From the NCBI GenBank assembly GCA_015501075.1, contig JADNYJ010000026.1, forward strand, positions 62,001 to 126,000: 64,000 nucleotides of DNA, in the 5' to 3' direction. This document shows, in pieces, positions 27,896 through 40,723 of the stretch. A program made the translations under genes and the position numbers. The notes beneath the pieces are model-generated. The model was given only the letters and a program-made list of their open reading frames with translations, was not told the origin of the DNA and ran no database searches. Numbering within the stretch: position 1 is the first letter of the stretch; every line of letters starts with the position of its first letter. Source of the stretch: Gymnopilus junonius. Lineage: Eukaryota; Basidiomycota; Agaricomycetes; Agaricales; Galerinaceae.

Positions 27896-29387
27896 TTAAT
27901 ATCTGTATTCTCCATCTGAACTTCGCGATCGTTTTGAATGACGATGTTTTTTGCTCTTCCTTGACTTGTGAATGACGATGGTTTGGCCTGGCATTCCAGC
28001 CATTTGCACCGGCATACTGGAGGTGCTCATAGGTGTGCCCATGTAAGGTGCTTGGGAATAGGAGAACGAAGAACTCCTGCTGCGTGGATACGCCGGAGGA
28101 ACACTAAGAGACGAACTGGCATAAGATGGAACACCCGGTGGTGCAGAAGGACTATAGGAAGGACTAACGCCCATACCCATAGGTGTGCCGTACGCAGATG
28201 TCGAGGTCATTGGACCATTGGGGTAGTAAGGGGTGCCATATGAAGCCATGGGCAAAGCACTTTGACTGCCAGCGTATGATCCATAAGTGCCAAGTTGACC
28301 TGGATAGGTGCTCACTGGGCCTGAAGCAGGATATGTTTGACCTGGAAACGGCATCATGCCACCAGACTGAGAATAAGAACGATGTCTTGAGCGCGAACGG
28401 TGCCCGTGGCCTGAACGGGAGACAGAGCGCGAACGCGGGTATAAAACCTCATTGTCGTAAGCATATGGATCATCTGGAGCTGTACGGTATAAGGATCGGG
28501 AACGACTTTCGCCGTCGCGCGTCTGGTAAGTTGGGGTGAGGGCGATTTGATCAAAGGCAATACGAAATAACGTACTTGATAGAAAATGTACGAGGCAGTG
28601 TGAGCAGCAGCTTCAGTCGCCGCTAAACGGGCGATTTGATCCATAGGACGAGAAGAAAATTGTAACAAACGGGTTGCTGTAAACCGCATTAATATAGAAT
28701 CACTTGCCAACTTGTAAAGTAAAATAAAAAGGTCTAGCATACCTTCTGCGACTGCAAGCCCTGTGAGTGCCTCCCTTTGTCTTTCAATGTCCCCGCTGAG
28801 AGGCTCGTACAAGGAAGTATTATGAATCCAGTTTCTATATGCTTCATAAGCTGCGGCATGACCCAGCTCCTCTGGAGCCAAGAGATGAACCTCATTCTAT
28901 GCAGATAATGTCATATTAATAGTTAAAAACTGGATGCGATATTTACCATTGCTCCGTAGGCCCGTCTATGCCAGTGGCGTGCCTCATGCAGGCCCACGCC
29001 CATGCCTCCAGCAGGAGCACCTCCATATTCTCGAACCCTATTCCAAGCATGATCAAACAAATATCTGGAATCACAAGGATCGAAGACGATCAATGACACT
29101 ACAGGCAGAGTTGCTACTCACGGATCGGCAGTCCCAGCATGAGCACGGTAGAAATCATAACCATTCCCTATCAGGATTGAATGAGTCTTGCAACATCATG
29201 GATTCGGGCAAGATTAAGCGCACAGGATGGCTGTGGCTGAAAGGTAGGTTGAGGAGGCGCGCCAAATTGAAACTGTAAAAGGGTCCAAAATTGAGCAATG
29301 TTGATGACTAGAAGTTTTTGTAGAAGAGATGCAAGCCTGATTTGTGCCCCATCCTGTTCTGGAAGCCTGCTGGTAGTAGTCATAAGC
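27896..29387 (-). CDS. Pro/Gly/Ser-Tyr-rich protein with RS stretch, function unknown
   Basis: Not recognised. The likely start MAYDYYQQASRTGWGTNQ is at 29387. A conserved-looking middle follows: GVGLHEARHWHRRAYGAMNE, LLAPEELGHAAAYEAYRNW, REALTGLAVAEATRLLQF and RLAATEAAAHTASYIFYQ. The C-terminal half is low complexity, with an RS/RH stretch (SRSGHGHRSRSRHRSYSQ) then Pro/Gly/Tyr/Ser repeats (YGTPYYPNGPMTS) and a basic end (HKSRKSKKHRHSKRS), ending DGEYRY at 27896. The composition suggests a condensate- or RNA-associated protein, an inference only. The first junction needs a GC donor or an indel (see findings). It is divergent from UVDE with about 180 bases between the starts. Confidence 0.68.
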
Positions 29388-29566
29388 CATAGAGATGGTA
29401 TGCGAGTTCAAGTAGATGAAAGACCAATGAAAGACTGGTGACATCAGACCGAAGCGCTCGCCTTCCTTTCTTGGCTCACTTGGCAAACTGCCGCAAGCTG
29501 AGTCGATCATGGGCGGTAATCGAGTTAGTCTCAAATAATTAGAAAAGAATAACTGTCGGCTAAGCG

Positions 29567-31352
29567 ATGCTTTTAAACCTCGTCAATAACATACGCTATA
29601 ATTTTATACGAATGAGCTCTCAGGTCGTCGCGATTCGTCGTAGTGCTCGCCTCCTATCTCATGATGTCACGAATCTGTCACACTCCGATGTCATTCCCCT
29701 CGCCATCAAGAGAAAGGAGCCAGACACTTTACCGGACGGTGTCTCATCTGTTAAGAGGTCCAGAAAGCGCCGCATAGTATCGGAGCCGACTTACTTGATT
29801 CCGAGCGTCCAACCCAAGGAGACCCAATTTAAAGGAAGGCTCGGTTTGTGTTCTCTTTGTCACATTTCCTGGCCAAGCTGACTTCGATCTTCAGGCTATG
29901 CTTGTCTTAACACGGTGCTGCGAAACAAGAAGCCTGGGTCGGAATCCGTCTTTTGCTCAAGAACTTGCCGGTGTGTCTTGTCATATTTCTGATCTCCTTG
30001 CATTGAATCATCCTCGAAAGCCTTGACACCATAAAAAAGAACGGGTTGCATTGGGTCAAGGATCTAGGTCGTAAGAATGTGGATGATTTGTTAACAATCA
30101 TACAGTGGAATGAAGAAAACGTAAGGAAGTGAGTGGGCTCCTTTCAAGTTCTTTACTGACCGAAAGTTTTTCAGAACATTCGATTCTTTCGAATATCTTC
30201 TGAGATGTTTCCATTTGCATCGCATGCTGTACATGGATATTCCCTTGACTACTGTGCCGCCGAACTTGCGAAAGCGGGTGCACTTTCCAAGAAGTATGGT
30301 CACAGACTGACTGTACATCCTGGTCAGTATACGCAGTTAGGGAGCCCTAAAGCTGCTGTAGTGGAAGCGGCTGTTCGCGATCTGGCATACCATTGTGAAA
30401 TGTTGGATCTGATGGGTCTCGGACCTGATAGTGTTATGGTCATCCATGTCTGTCCCTTGTTAGGTGTTTTTTGTCATCCCGACTGAGATCTTTCCAAGGG
30501 AGGTGGTGTGTACGGTGATAAACCCACTACGCTGGAACGTTTGAAGCGATCTATTCGAAGTCTCCCGGACAATATTTGCAATCGGCTAGTTCTTGAGAAC
30601 GATGAGGTCGGTCGTTACATGCGTAAATATGTTTATCTTGGAGTCTGAATACATCTAGATGTGCTACAACGCGGAAGACTTGTTGCCTATCTGCGAAGAG
30701 CTGAATGTGCCTCTAGTGTTTGGTAAGTGCCTTATATTAAATTGCCTATGCCTATGCCCATGCGGTAAATCTCATTTTTCTGCAGATTACCACCATGACA
30801 CATTATATCCGTCCTCTATTTCCCCCGCTCAGATTATTGAGAGGGCAACCGTGATTTGGGCTCGCCGAGGAATAAAGCCCAAGCAGCACCTTAGCGAGCA
30901 GAGACCTGGTGCTGTTACTATCATGGAGAGGAGAGCTCATTCAGATCGATGCGAAAGATTGCCTGATTATCTTCCTATTGACATGGGTAAGAACCAGCTC
31001 CCGACCAATGCAGTTTCGCTAATCTCGCTTGTTAGATCTTATGATAGAGGTCAGTAACTAAATGCAATTGAATGCCTACATTTCGTCCGCTCATCCATAG
31101 ATAGGCTAAAGACAAAGAGCAAGCAGTATTGCATTTATATCGGATATACGATTTGCAACCGGTTATACATGGTAAGTAAGGTCCTTAAGTCCTTGTCTTC
31201 TCATCATGTATTATCCTCTTCTAGCTTCGCTGCGACCACCTGCAGCCAATCAGTCAAAAGAAACTAACGGCCGTAAATCGAACAGACGTACACACATAAT
31301 TGTCAAGGAAGAAATAGCAGACGGAGCTGAAGCAACCTCAACGAGCAATTAA
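29567..31352 (+). CDS. UVE1: UV damage endonuclease (UVDE)
   Basis: Nicks DNA 5' to UV photoproducts and other lesions in an alternative excision-repair pathway (nuclear and/or mitochondrial). Family blocks in order: GRLGYACLNTVLR, NVDDLLTIIQWNEENNIRFFRIS, LTVHPGQYTQLGSP, VMVIHGGGVYGDK, LVLENDE, VFDYHHD, KPKQHLSEQRPG, HSDRCERLP and DLMIEAKDKEQA. These hold the His, Glu, Asp and Lys residues that ligate the metal cluster in the Thermus enzyme. It ends EEIADGAEATSTSN at 31352. About seven introns. There are two possible starts: 29567, whose N-terminus is basic and hydrophobic, and 29612 (MSSQVVAIRRSARLL). The first could carry a mitochondrial presequence. Confidence 0.95.
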
Positions 31353-31710
31353 TATCGTGACACGTCCAAGATTATTGTGAAATCCTTGTATTCCGTATAA
31401 ACAGTAAAACGTAATTACGCGAAGACTCTTGTGAGTCTTCCGTAGACATGTTGGGAAATGTACAGTTCAGGAATAGTAGTAACTCACACTGCAGGAATTC
31501 AAAAAAACAACAGACGAAACCACAAATCAAAAGATGTAAATATCGTATAACAGACTGCTAGGAGAAATAGTAGACACTAGATATGATACATGGCGAAGGA
31601 TGAGTAATAGATGAGAAAGCGTGAACAGAATGACATTCGATACAGCAAAAGATATGCACGAGATAACAAGCAGCCGAAGCCAAAGCTTACATGTAGAATT
31701 AAACTTATGT
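31353..31710. other. Convergent intergenic region
   Basis: About 360 bases between the UVDE stop and the stop of the large minus-strand gene, expected to be 3' UTRs. No coding sequence supported. Confidence 0.5.
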
Positions 31711-34700
31711 TTAGTGGTTGGGATTGAAACTGGTGAGGGCCATTGAACCAAGCCAAACCATCTCCATCACTGCACGGCCCATAGGCGTGAGGACAGGGAT
31801 CGTGTCAAAAGATGAATTGTCGTCGTCTTCAGAAGGTTCCAATGGCCTGGGATTCGGCACGGCTCGTGCGAGGCCAAGTTTCTCAAACCCCTCAGAGTAA
31901 AATTCAATCCCGGAGTCGCGGCTATGGCAACATCCAAGGACTATATCATCTTCCGTTTTCCAGTTACCTGCTTGCGGAATACCATGAGGCGGCGTGTTCT
32001 CAAATGCGTCTTCCAATGGTCCTGACACAGCCAATCCAGCATCCGGAATACGAACGCCAGTACCTTGGAGATCGCGATAGGCTAAGATACGTGCACTGAT
32101 GTGGAAGGAGTTGAGGAGGATGGCACGCTCATTGGCTGGCTCGCCTGATGGGGGATTATCTTGAGAGCGTTTTTTCTCTCCTGACTTTGACTTACTACCT
32201 GCTTCCTCATGAGTAGTAGCCACAGGAGCAAGAGGCAGTTTGTAATAGATCATAAGATATCGACGATCAGGCGTTGCGACAAGCGGGGCAGAGAAAGGGT
32301 ACTTTCTGGCGGAATGTGGATCTGTCTCGCCAGGCCAAAGAGGAAGGAGCATGTAAAGGGCCTCCTCTGGGACACCGTTAAAAATATCCATCTGCATCTT
32401 GTCGGAAGGACGTTTGACATGTTTTTTTGGTTGCTGTTCCCGCTTACGTTTGTTCTGCGAATGGTGACTAGAAGACCCTTTGATCTCTCCGATAGCAGGG
32501 AGGAGACCGACGTCTTGGAATGAGGTGTTAAGGTCTTCAACTATGTCCTTTGTATTGGAGCGGGGTTGGGTGACAGGCCAAGGGGGGTTGTAGGAAGCTT
32601 CCAAGTAAGGATTTGTACGATGACCATGGCGATCGCCACCTTTGGACCTTCCCCATCCAAACAATCCAGTGTGCGCATTTTCTTGATGGGCTGACTCAAA
32701 GACTTCGGGAGGGAGGGCAGCATAAGTTTCGCGATGAGGCGTGCGTACCGGGTATCTGGGGTGGCCATCAGAACTGTCGTCCTCGTCACTTATATCGTAG
32801 ATATCGCGCTTCCTGTGATGGCTGCGATAGACATTGGCTCGAGACACGGTACGATCTGATGAAGTGGTTTCTTGGCTCGTGATGGAATGTTCAATAGAAC
32901 CTACGGAGCCCGCTGAACTCGTGCTCTCAGTAAGATCGGGCGTTGTCACAGGAGTTGCGTTGACAAGGGTACCACTGTCGCCGCTAGAGATTGCGTTGAA
33001 TACACTGCCAGCGCTACTACCAGAACTATCCGGTAACGCATTAGAAGGCGATCCAACACTTTTTGATTTCAGGTCTTTGAATTTGTATTCTTTACCCATG
33101 GAGCGCTTGGCAGTCGGCGTGTCAACAGTCTTTCTCTTGTCCTTGCTCTTATCGCTTTTGTCTTTGTCCTTCCTCTCTTTCTCTTTGTCCTTCTCCTTCT
33201 CTTTAGTTTTCCTACGCTGCCTCTCTTGATTGTCATCTTTCCTAGTCCTCTCAGTATCTCGAGGACCAGCCTGACCGGAATCCTCCAATAACCCGTGGGA
33301 TTCAAGCTTGCGTGTAGTATTGGTGCTGGTATAGGCTCTTTGAACTTTGCGGGTACCTAGCAAAATCATGTTACCCTTCTTGCGGGTCCCGTCGCTGGTG
33401 GAGTCCTTCGATGACACATGCCCCATCGACGTATTATGTCGGAGTGAAATGCTTGCGTCATGAGGAGAGGCAGCACTTTGAGCAGGTTTCGTGCGGTAAT
33501 GACGACCAATTGAAAATGCAGCTGCCTTTGAATGTTTATGAATAGTAACCGCAGGCCCGTCGGCGGTATCACGGTTAGTGGCGTTCAAGATCAAAGGGTT
33601 GCGCATATAAGTGATATTCAGTCTCTGCTGAGGTGGTTTTCCCGCTTCAATCGCTGCAAAAAGATCCTTCGTTAAATAACACGAAGACAGGCCATTAAAT
33701 AATACGAACAAATTGCATTTCTGCGAATGACTCTATACCTTCCACTCGACCCATTGAACCACAGCTCTTCGGAATCAAGAGCCATTCCCTTCCAAGGCTC
33801 CTTGGCGGATTTAGATTTGTGAATGAGGCCTGTTTTCTCTTTGTCCTTGCTATCAGACTTTTCAAAGAATGGGATTGGGTGATCGTCTGTGCTTGTGCTA
33901 GGTCGAGGAACAAAAAGGGTAGGAATGCTAGGGCGTTCTCTCTCCGCTGTAGAAATGCGCCGGGTGGCCTCTTCATCTAACCGGTCTTTCTCTCTTACGA
34001 ATGTCCACAGCTTCCGCTGGTCCCGATGTTTCTGGCTCGCCCATAGTCCCGTGATGTTTTTGTGCATAATATCAAGATTGCTGGAAACAGTACTCTGTCG
34101 TCGTGTAGCACTGGCAGTACTTCCTTTGCGGAAGGAATAGAATGAGGCTCGATTTTCGCCAACTATATCAGCCATCTCAGAAGGATCGATCCCTACAACA
34201 CCATTGACGCCGTATGGTTGGAGCCAAGAAGTATCGAACCCATCCATCGCGGAAGTCCCCTTGGGAGAAGCATGATTTGTGCTAGAGCCGGGCCCTGGGC
34301 TGACGACCCCTGAACTGGGCATGACAGGAGGGAGGTCTTTGTCCCTCTGGATGGATCTTTTGCGAAGGTCGCGCCAATCTCCTTCGCTCTCTGGCACAGA
34401 AGTCGGCGCTCCGGGAATAGAGTAATCATTCGGATGTCGTGGCTGGGAAGAAGAGCCTTGTTCAAAAGACCAGCCTCGCAGATCCTCTAAGCTTCTACTA
34501 GGGCGACGTCCCGCAGTATAATCTCTGGCTCTCTGGTCGTACGGTGACGAAGTACTGGGAATAGTCATTGCGAGGCTACCCATGCGTCCTGTCTGCTCCA
34601 TCGGGACGCTCTCTCGACTATTTGAATAATCATAGTATGTTCCGCGGTCACTGGCCTCATTGACCACGGAGTCGATTTCAATGCCCGGTTCGTAATCATC

Positions 34701-35714
34701 CAGGAATTCTTCTTCAGAAAGATACAAATCTTGTTCTGACGCTGTTAAGTCGTTAGTAGCAGTCAGTTGCCGAGGTTCAGGAGGGAGGGGATGTCGCCCA
34801 ATCATGTCATCATCGTCATCAGAGGTTAAATCATTGGCGGAGGTCAATGGTGTGGTACTAGAATGACCACTGACTCTGGAAGTAGCACGAGAATTAGCTC
34901 TCCTATGCCCGGAGAGCGAAGAAACGGATGCGGACGCGGAAGAATTGTCAAACGTGTGGATAGACATCGTATCCGAATCTGGTTCGCGATTTTTCTCTCC
35001 GGAGGCGGAACCCACAACTGCCGGGTGTATTCGAGAAGGCGAAAAAGATGACGGCCAATTATCCAACTGCGAGGGTTGCGACTGATGGCTGCGTGGATGT
35101 TGTCCACCAACCATTGAGGGCCGAGGGGTAGTATCTGGGATCAGGGAAACTTCGTCAGAATCCGTTTCGTCGCGAGGGCGCGATAGGGGATCGACAGGGG
35201 GAGGCAGGGAAGTCGAAGACGTAGAGGGTGCAGCTCCGAAGGAAAACGTTTGGAGATCGTTGTGAGTATACATGTCGGAATAATTGGTCTTCGCAGGGCG
35301 AGGCGGACTTCGAGGGGGTGGAGCCAAACCTGGGGGTGGTTGAACCTCACTAGTCTGCGATGTAGAAGCCCTACATATGAGTGCAATAACGCATAAACAG
35401 GGAAGCACATCTGGCCAGAGAATCAAGAAAACGCACTGTAATGTTTTCAACCCCGCAGGCCCCTCAGAATCAAGATGACTGATTTTTCTACCAAACGGAC
35501 GTTTTGTTTGGGAACTGTCAGACGACACGAAATTGGAGGATGGTGCATGGGCGTCTACGGGGGAGAGAGGAGACTTAGGGGGACGGTGGTCAATGTTTGT
35601 CTGTGGGACGAGCGGTTGTCGCGAAGAGGACGATGGCGATGGCGACGAGGAGGAATCCTGCTGCCTGCCAATATTCTTTGCCACTATGGATTTTGAACGC
35701 TTGAAAAGATGCAT
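31711..35714 (-). CDS. Very large Ser-rich protein with conserved C-terminal region, function unknown
   Basis: Not recognised. The start MHLFKRSKSIVAKNIGRQQD at 35714 follows a pyrimidine-rich leader; an in-frame ATG at 35840 is less likely. Two introns: one near 35370-35436 with GTGCGT..TGTAG, and one near 33670-33750 joining SSGRYR to DLFAAIEAGKPPQQRLNITY. About 1,280 residues. The first two thirds are disordered, with Ser/Pro tracts and a DDDDD run near 34810. Ordered-looking blocks are IMHKNITGLWASQKHRDQRK and EEATRRISTAERERPSIPTL. A Lys/Glu/Asp-rich stretch (33070-33240, e.g. KEKEKDKEKERKDKD) follows. The C-terminus looks folded: LYMLLPLWPGETD, RRYLMIYYKLPLAP, AILLNSFHISARILAYRDLQ and MGRAVMEMVWLGSMALTSF. 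No catalytic motif was seen. Confidence 0.75.
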
Positions 35715-37428
35715 TGCGGGGGGCAAAAACTCGGCAGGAGAAGGGGAAAGAAATGAGGAGAATGGGGAGAAAAACAAAGAGTAGAGCGGTGGGACAGTCT
35801 GTCTGTTTCCGGGAGACCAACTGGGGAACAAGGGACACAATCAAAATACCGCCCGCACACGTGGCAATTTCCCCACGTGCTGCGCCATGTGGCTGCGGCA
35901 ATCAGAACCGCCTGTGTATAATCTCTCCAGATCTCTTCCAACCGCGTCCACAAAAAATTCCGTCTCTGCACCCAAAGGACTTTGCTTGCTTCCAGATCAG
36001 CAATGTCTCTCAGTCCGCCTTCATCAAACCTTATAGCTAGACGATCCTGCAAGGATTGATGCCTGTCATTTGCCCCTCAGGCAAGCGGTTACTTTCCTGC
36101 TGCACCTTGACAGGCAAATGGTCCTAGAGCAATCCCGAAAATGGATACCCGGCCAGAGTTCTCTCGTGGCTGAAGGAATGACGACTACGAAATCGCACTT
36201 CAGTTGATCGGCTGCTCAATAGGGAGGCACCATTTTTCAGATTTCGTGTCCAGTCGAGACATCGGAATGCATGCTTGTATTTGGCTTCCTGTCTTGGAAA
36301 GAAAAAATATAATTTTCGGATCGTTAAGCTAGATGCTCTGGTCACTGTGAAGTCCTTTTCTCGTCCACGATGATAGATCAGAAAGGCGTCGTGTTCGCCG
36401 ATCATTTCACTGTCTTGAACTGGGCAGCAATATCCACCGACTTTGACCAATCTTTTGCGATAAGCGAAATCCACCGAACATCCGATGCCGAGGAGGCCCC
36501 CGGACATATAACTAAAATGTCGGATCCAAAAACGGACAGATTTTCTGAAAATCCGGCCGTAGGCCGGAGCCGAAACAGACGTGTTTTGCTGCAAACTTGA
36601 CTGAATGCCGTGGTCAAGTCCGGACAGGACTTGGACCTGGCCGAAAAAAAATTTTTGAGGGAAAATTTCGGAATTTTTAAGCCCTTTTTTGGGCTATTTT
36701 TAGCTATTTTTTCTTGGTCCGGACAGAAATTTGGAAATTTGGGCTTAGCCGGAGGAAAAACGGACGGAATTTCGAAATTGGTGCGGACAGAAAGTCAGAA
36801 ATTTTGGTATTTTGGGATCCGACCTTTGAGCCTTATGTCCGGGGCCTTGCCGAGGTCCCAAGGACTTTTTAGAGGTCTTATCATGGATGGCTCCAGGCTC
36901 TCTTGCTCACAATTGTGCCGTTCAGTCAAAAATATTCTTGATAAGGACTTTTTACAAGCCAGATAATGCAGGCTTAAAAGTACCTTGATTTACTTTGGTC
37001 TTTACTAAGGTGGTTTCCAACTCGAAATCGGCGGTATTTCCAATTTAGACACCATCATCGATCAAATATACTTTAGTAGGGATAAATGTCAGCGATTGAT
37101 GAAGGACTGAACCTCGAACGATAATGTGTGTATACGAATCAAAATTTTGTCGTCGGCGTCTCTGCAAACTAAATTTATGCCTAAGTTGTAACTTAAAGCC
37201 TGTACGGCACCGCTCTCTGTTGCAACAAGGTGAGAGTGCAAGCACATACGGGGTTCATGGGCAGCCATTCATCTAAGATTCCAGAGTCATCGGCTTGAGA
37301 TTGGAATTTAAACGGACAATACATCGGATGAGAGTACGTTCATGCCAAGAAAAGATGCATCTTTGAGTCCAGCTCAAACTGTTGCACGAGAAACACATCG
37401 ACTTCGTCCTTTGGAAACACGTAGTATG
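35715..37428. other. Intergenic with a 354-bp non-coding transposable element
   Basis: About 1.7 kb between two minus-strand genes. It holds the promoter of the large Ser-rich gene (35715-36050), the inverted-repeat element at 36494-36847, and spacer. A 156-codon minus-strand ORF (36124-36594) runs into the element and lacks motifs. Confidence 0.5.
36486..36855. mobile_element. Non-autonomous hAT-like MITE, 354 bp, with 8-bp target duplication
   Basis: TGCCGAGG occurs at 36486-36493 and again at 36848-36855. The enclosed element opens AGGCCCCCGGACATA and closes with the near complement TATGTCCGGGGCCT. The match continues inward: GTCGGATCC near 36519-36527 pairs with GGATCCGAC near 36815-36823. 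An 8-bp duplication with short inverted ends fits the hAT superfamily. The interior is AT-rich and filled with CGGACAGAAA and AAATTT-type subrepeats. No transposase is present, so it would move only in trans. Confidence 0.72.
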
Positions 37429-40213
37429 TTAGAGCTTTGCCCTTTGAACGCCCACGATTTTTTCAATGTCCCTATATTTATAGTATAGCTGAAGCGCCTC
37501 GGGATTCGCAACAGTGCCGCTTGGCTGCAAATTCGACCCAGAAACAATCTGCTTCACAGCAATTTCAATCTTTTTGCCGTTGACTGTGTACTGTAAGGAC
37601 AAAGACATCAATACGAAAATGTCTACTGGGGCAAAAAAAAAACAAGGAACCAACCGGAATATCTGATACTTCGAATATGTAAGCTGGGACATGGCGAGGA
37701 CTGAGGCCTTTCCTGATCGCAGTCTTGATTTCATCAACAAGCCCGGGACTAAACCTGTGCCCTTGCCGCATCTTCAAAAAGAGGAGAACCCGCTCGTCCT
37801 TATCTTGAGGCCGTCGTTGTCCGATACACAGCGAGTCATCTATAGAAGCAGAGAACTGTTCCATGATGGTATAAATTTCTCCTGATCCAAACCGAACGCC
37901 ACCTGGATTGAGGACGCCGTCACTGAACAACAAAATAAGACATTCCCTTTTCCTTTAAAAAAAACAGATCTTTTCACCTGCGGCCTAGAATTATTATCCC
38001 CTTTGTGGCCGGGTTTATGACCATGAAATCGCCTTGCCTCCAGATACCTTCATATGAAAGTCGTCAGAACAGATGCATCTTAAAAAAGATGATGTCGCAA
38101 ACCAGGGTATGTGCTAAAGTACGCGTCCCTAAGCTTCTGGCCAGATTCATCTCCCCAGAACGCTATAGGTAGTGATGGATGTGGCCTAGTGCACACCAGT
38201 TCACCGGGCTGACCAACATGCTCAATATTATTACCAGCGGGGTCAAAAACCTCGACTTTCATTCCAAGATCTTTGACCTGTATTTCTGTAGAGGCGTCAA
38301 CACTTTTCGAAGAGGGGAAAGAAAACCAGTACCGCCAGCATATACAGGCAACGAAGAGACCCCCGTTACAACTACTTACTATTGAGGAAAGGTCGTTGAG
38401 AAATCACAACGATTACGTACAAGCTGAACAGATATCCGTCCCACCGCTCGTCGAAACAAGGTGGACATGCTTTCCAAAGGCTTCTTGAGTCCATTCGAAC
38501 ATTGGTGGAGTGAATATAGCGCCTGTGACGTTGAGCGTGCGCAAAGCTTCAAAGGTAGCAACCTCCACTGTTATTTGTCAATTCTGACTACCTAAGTTCA
38601 CTGATGAACAAGCTTACAGGGCCTGATGCCTCGCCCTGGACCTCGGCAAGGAATCGTGGGCTTGTTCCGAACGAGGTTACTCTAAGAAAAAGGTTAGCTT
38701 TGCCTGCCTGAAACATCAAGCAAAGAGATGTGACGGACCTTTGGTCGCTCACAAATTTAAGATATTTTTCAACAGTTGGATGGAAAGGAGAGCCATCGTA
38801 CAGGATGAGCCGAGCACCGCAGGAAAGGCCAGTCAACATAAATGTCCACATCATCCAGCCGGTCTAGATTTCATGAGTGGCGACTTAGTGGTGCTAACAA
38901 TAATAGCTGAGGGGGTACATACTGTTGTGTATTGGAAGTACGTGTCATCCGAACTTAGGTTGTAACCCATTCTGATATCTTTCTTGGAGTTAATAAGAAC
39001 ACCCTGTGTAAGATAGTGAGGATGTTTAACAATACAATCAATAAAGCTACTTACACCAGCACAATGTACAATGCATTTTGGTTTTCCAGACGTGCCAGAA
39101 CTATAAAGGATGTATAGAGGCTGACTGAAGGGTAACTGTTCAAATGTCAAGGGACGATTATCTCCAGTCTTCAGAAAATCGGCCAAAGTTAGGCTGCATC
39201 AGCAGAAAATTAGCGATGCTCCAACTTGGGTCGTCTCAGTGGCAGTGTCCTAACCTCTTTGACATATCAGGTATAAGCAATTCCTTTCCAGAAATCCGAC
39301 TCGGTAGAAGAATTGCGCATTTTAAACCCTTGGTTGAAAGGTCCTTGATAACCTCCGTAACTTTCGGAAGGAGGTCTATCACCTTCCCGGCGTACAGAGT
39401 TTCAGTTTCGGCAAAAACAAACTTTGGCTGAATCTGACGGTATCTGTCCAGAACTCCCTGGTTATCTGTTGAGTCATCAAGCAAAAGCAAAATAAATAAC
39501 TTTCAACCTGGGTTCCCATATCAGTAGCAGTGCTGGAGAATATACCCCCAATACTGGCGGTCGCGAGCGCTATCACGACAGCATTGGTGGAATTGGTCAC
39601 GATGGCTTCAAAGCAAGGTTAGACTTGTTGTAGTGAAAGATAACTTTCCTCACCAGCAACTCTGTCGCCGACCTGCAGACCGTTGACCCGCAAAGCAGCA
39701 GCCATTGCACCCACTCGCTCATATAATTCCCTGAAAGTGACATGGGTGACAACCCCTGTTTCCCCAGCTTCAGTGAGAGCCGTTGCATCGTCTCTTCGAT
39801 AAAGAAGGTTTTCAGCATAGTTAAGTTTCGCTTCCGGGAACCAGACAGGGATTTCGGGAAGCTTTCCCGGTTCCATAATTCGATCCTAAAATCACTCAGC
39901 CACCTTAATCAAAGTCCCTAACCTCGCAAACCTTCCGCGGTGGAATCGAAGAGATGATTCCAAGAAACTCCCATAGGTCTAACCAGAATGTGTAATCTTC
40001 GACAGAATATTTATGAAGGTTATGATAATCTTCTACTCGGAGTGAAAGTATCAAATATATTGAATACGTATGCTGGGCCCCCGGTAGAGATCACTCACCA
40101 AGTTCTAAGTCGTGTTTTCGATTGATATGTCTTCGCAGGACCTCTGAAGCTGCTAGCCTTGGATGTATAGGAGTCCAGAGTAATTTGGACTGAGAAAAGT
40201 AAGCGTCCGACAT
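37429..40213 (-). CDS. Acetoacetyl-CoA synthetase
   Basis: ATP-dependent ligase of the acyl-adenylate (ANL) superfamily that makes acetoacetyl-CoA from acetoacetate, cytosolic. The start MSDAYFSQSKLLWTPIHP at 40213 is followed by the typical N-domain (EDYTFWLDLWEFLGI) and VWFPEAKLNYAENLLYRRDD. Core motifs in order: TNSTNAVVIALATASIGGIF, LYILYSSGTSGKPKCIVHCA (P-loop like STGTTG motif), TTGWMMWTFMLTGLSCGARL, HLVSTSGGTDICSAF and WRQGDFMVINPATKGIIILG (YxTGD-type). The C-domain has SDGVLNPGGVRFGSGEIY and the catalytic lysine region YTVNGKKIEIAVKQIVSG. It ends YRDIEKIVGVQRAKL at 37429. A dozen introns, all consistent with one intact frame. Confidence 0.95.
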
Positions 40214-40723
40214 CTGCAAGAGCTAGCAGGGGAATAGAGGAAAGGAAATCGGAAAGGTGGAATTAGGTTCTTATAAGCAGACGGCGGACATGTGTTTATA
40301 ATTAACTTGGCCCCTGTGTATGATCATGAGAGTTAACATTCATGAGAATCAACTACTGATCAGCTGCGTGCTGGTCCTGCTGGACCCTGGTCAAAAATGT
40401 CCTCTCGTGATTAGCCCTCAGCGAGATGGCAAAAAAGATACACCACAAGAACATAGCGCAGATACGCCTTCGGACCACATGATTATGCAGCGAATAATTC
40501 CTTTATTTATGGGGCTCGGATCAAGAGGCTGGGGTTGAGCCTCTCTCTTGGACTCCTCAAGCTGCAATTTCCCATTACTTCCTGGAAACTACCATCCGAG
40601 GTCAAGAAGAAATATGTACCCCGTTCGAAGTCTGGCAGATTGACTGTTATGGAGAGGCTACTATAAGACTCGAGTAGAGAAATTTCGGAAATATTTAAGT
40701 GGACTCGAAGACTTCAAGCACTA

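Noticed and set aside
31718..33229. Several plus-strand ORFs of up to 131 codons
   Set aside because: Shadows of the large minus-strand coding region, with Leu/Ser runs that mirror its Lys/Glu-rich stretch.
36124..36594. 156-codon ORF on the minus strand
   Set aside because: Runs into the hAT-like element; the part inside the element is repeat sequence and the rest lacks motifs.
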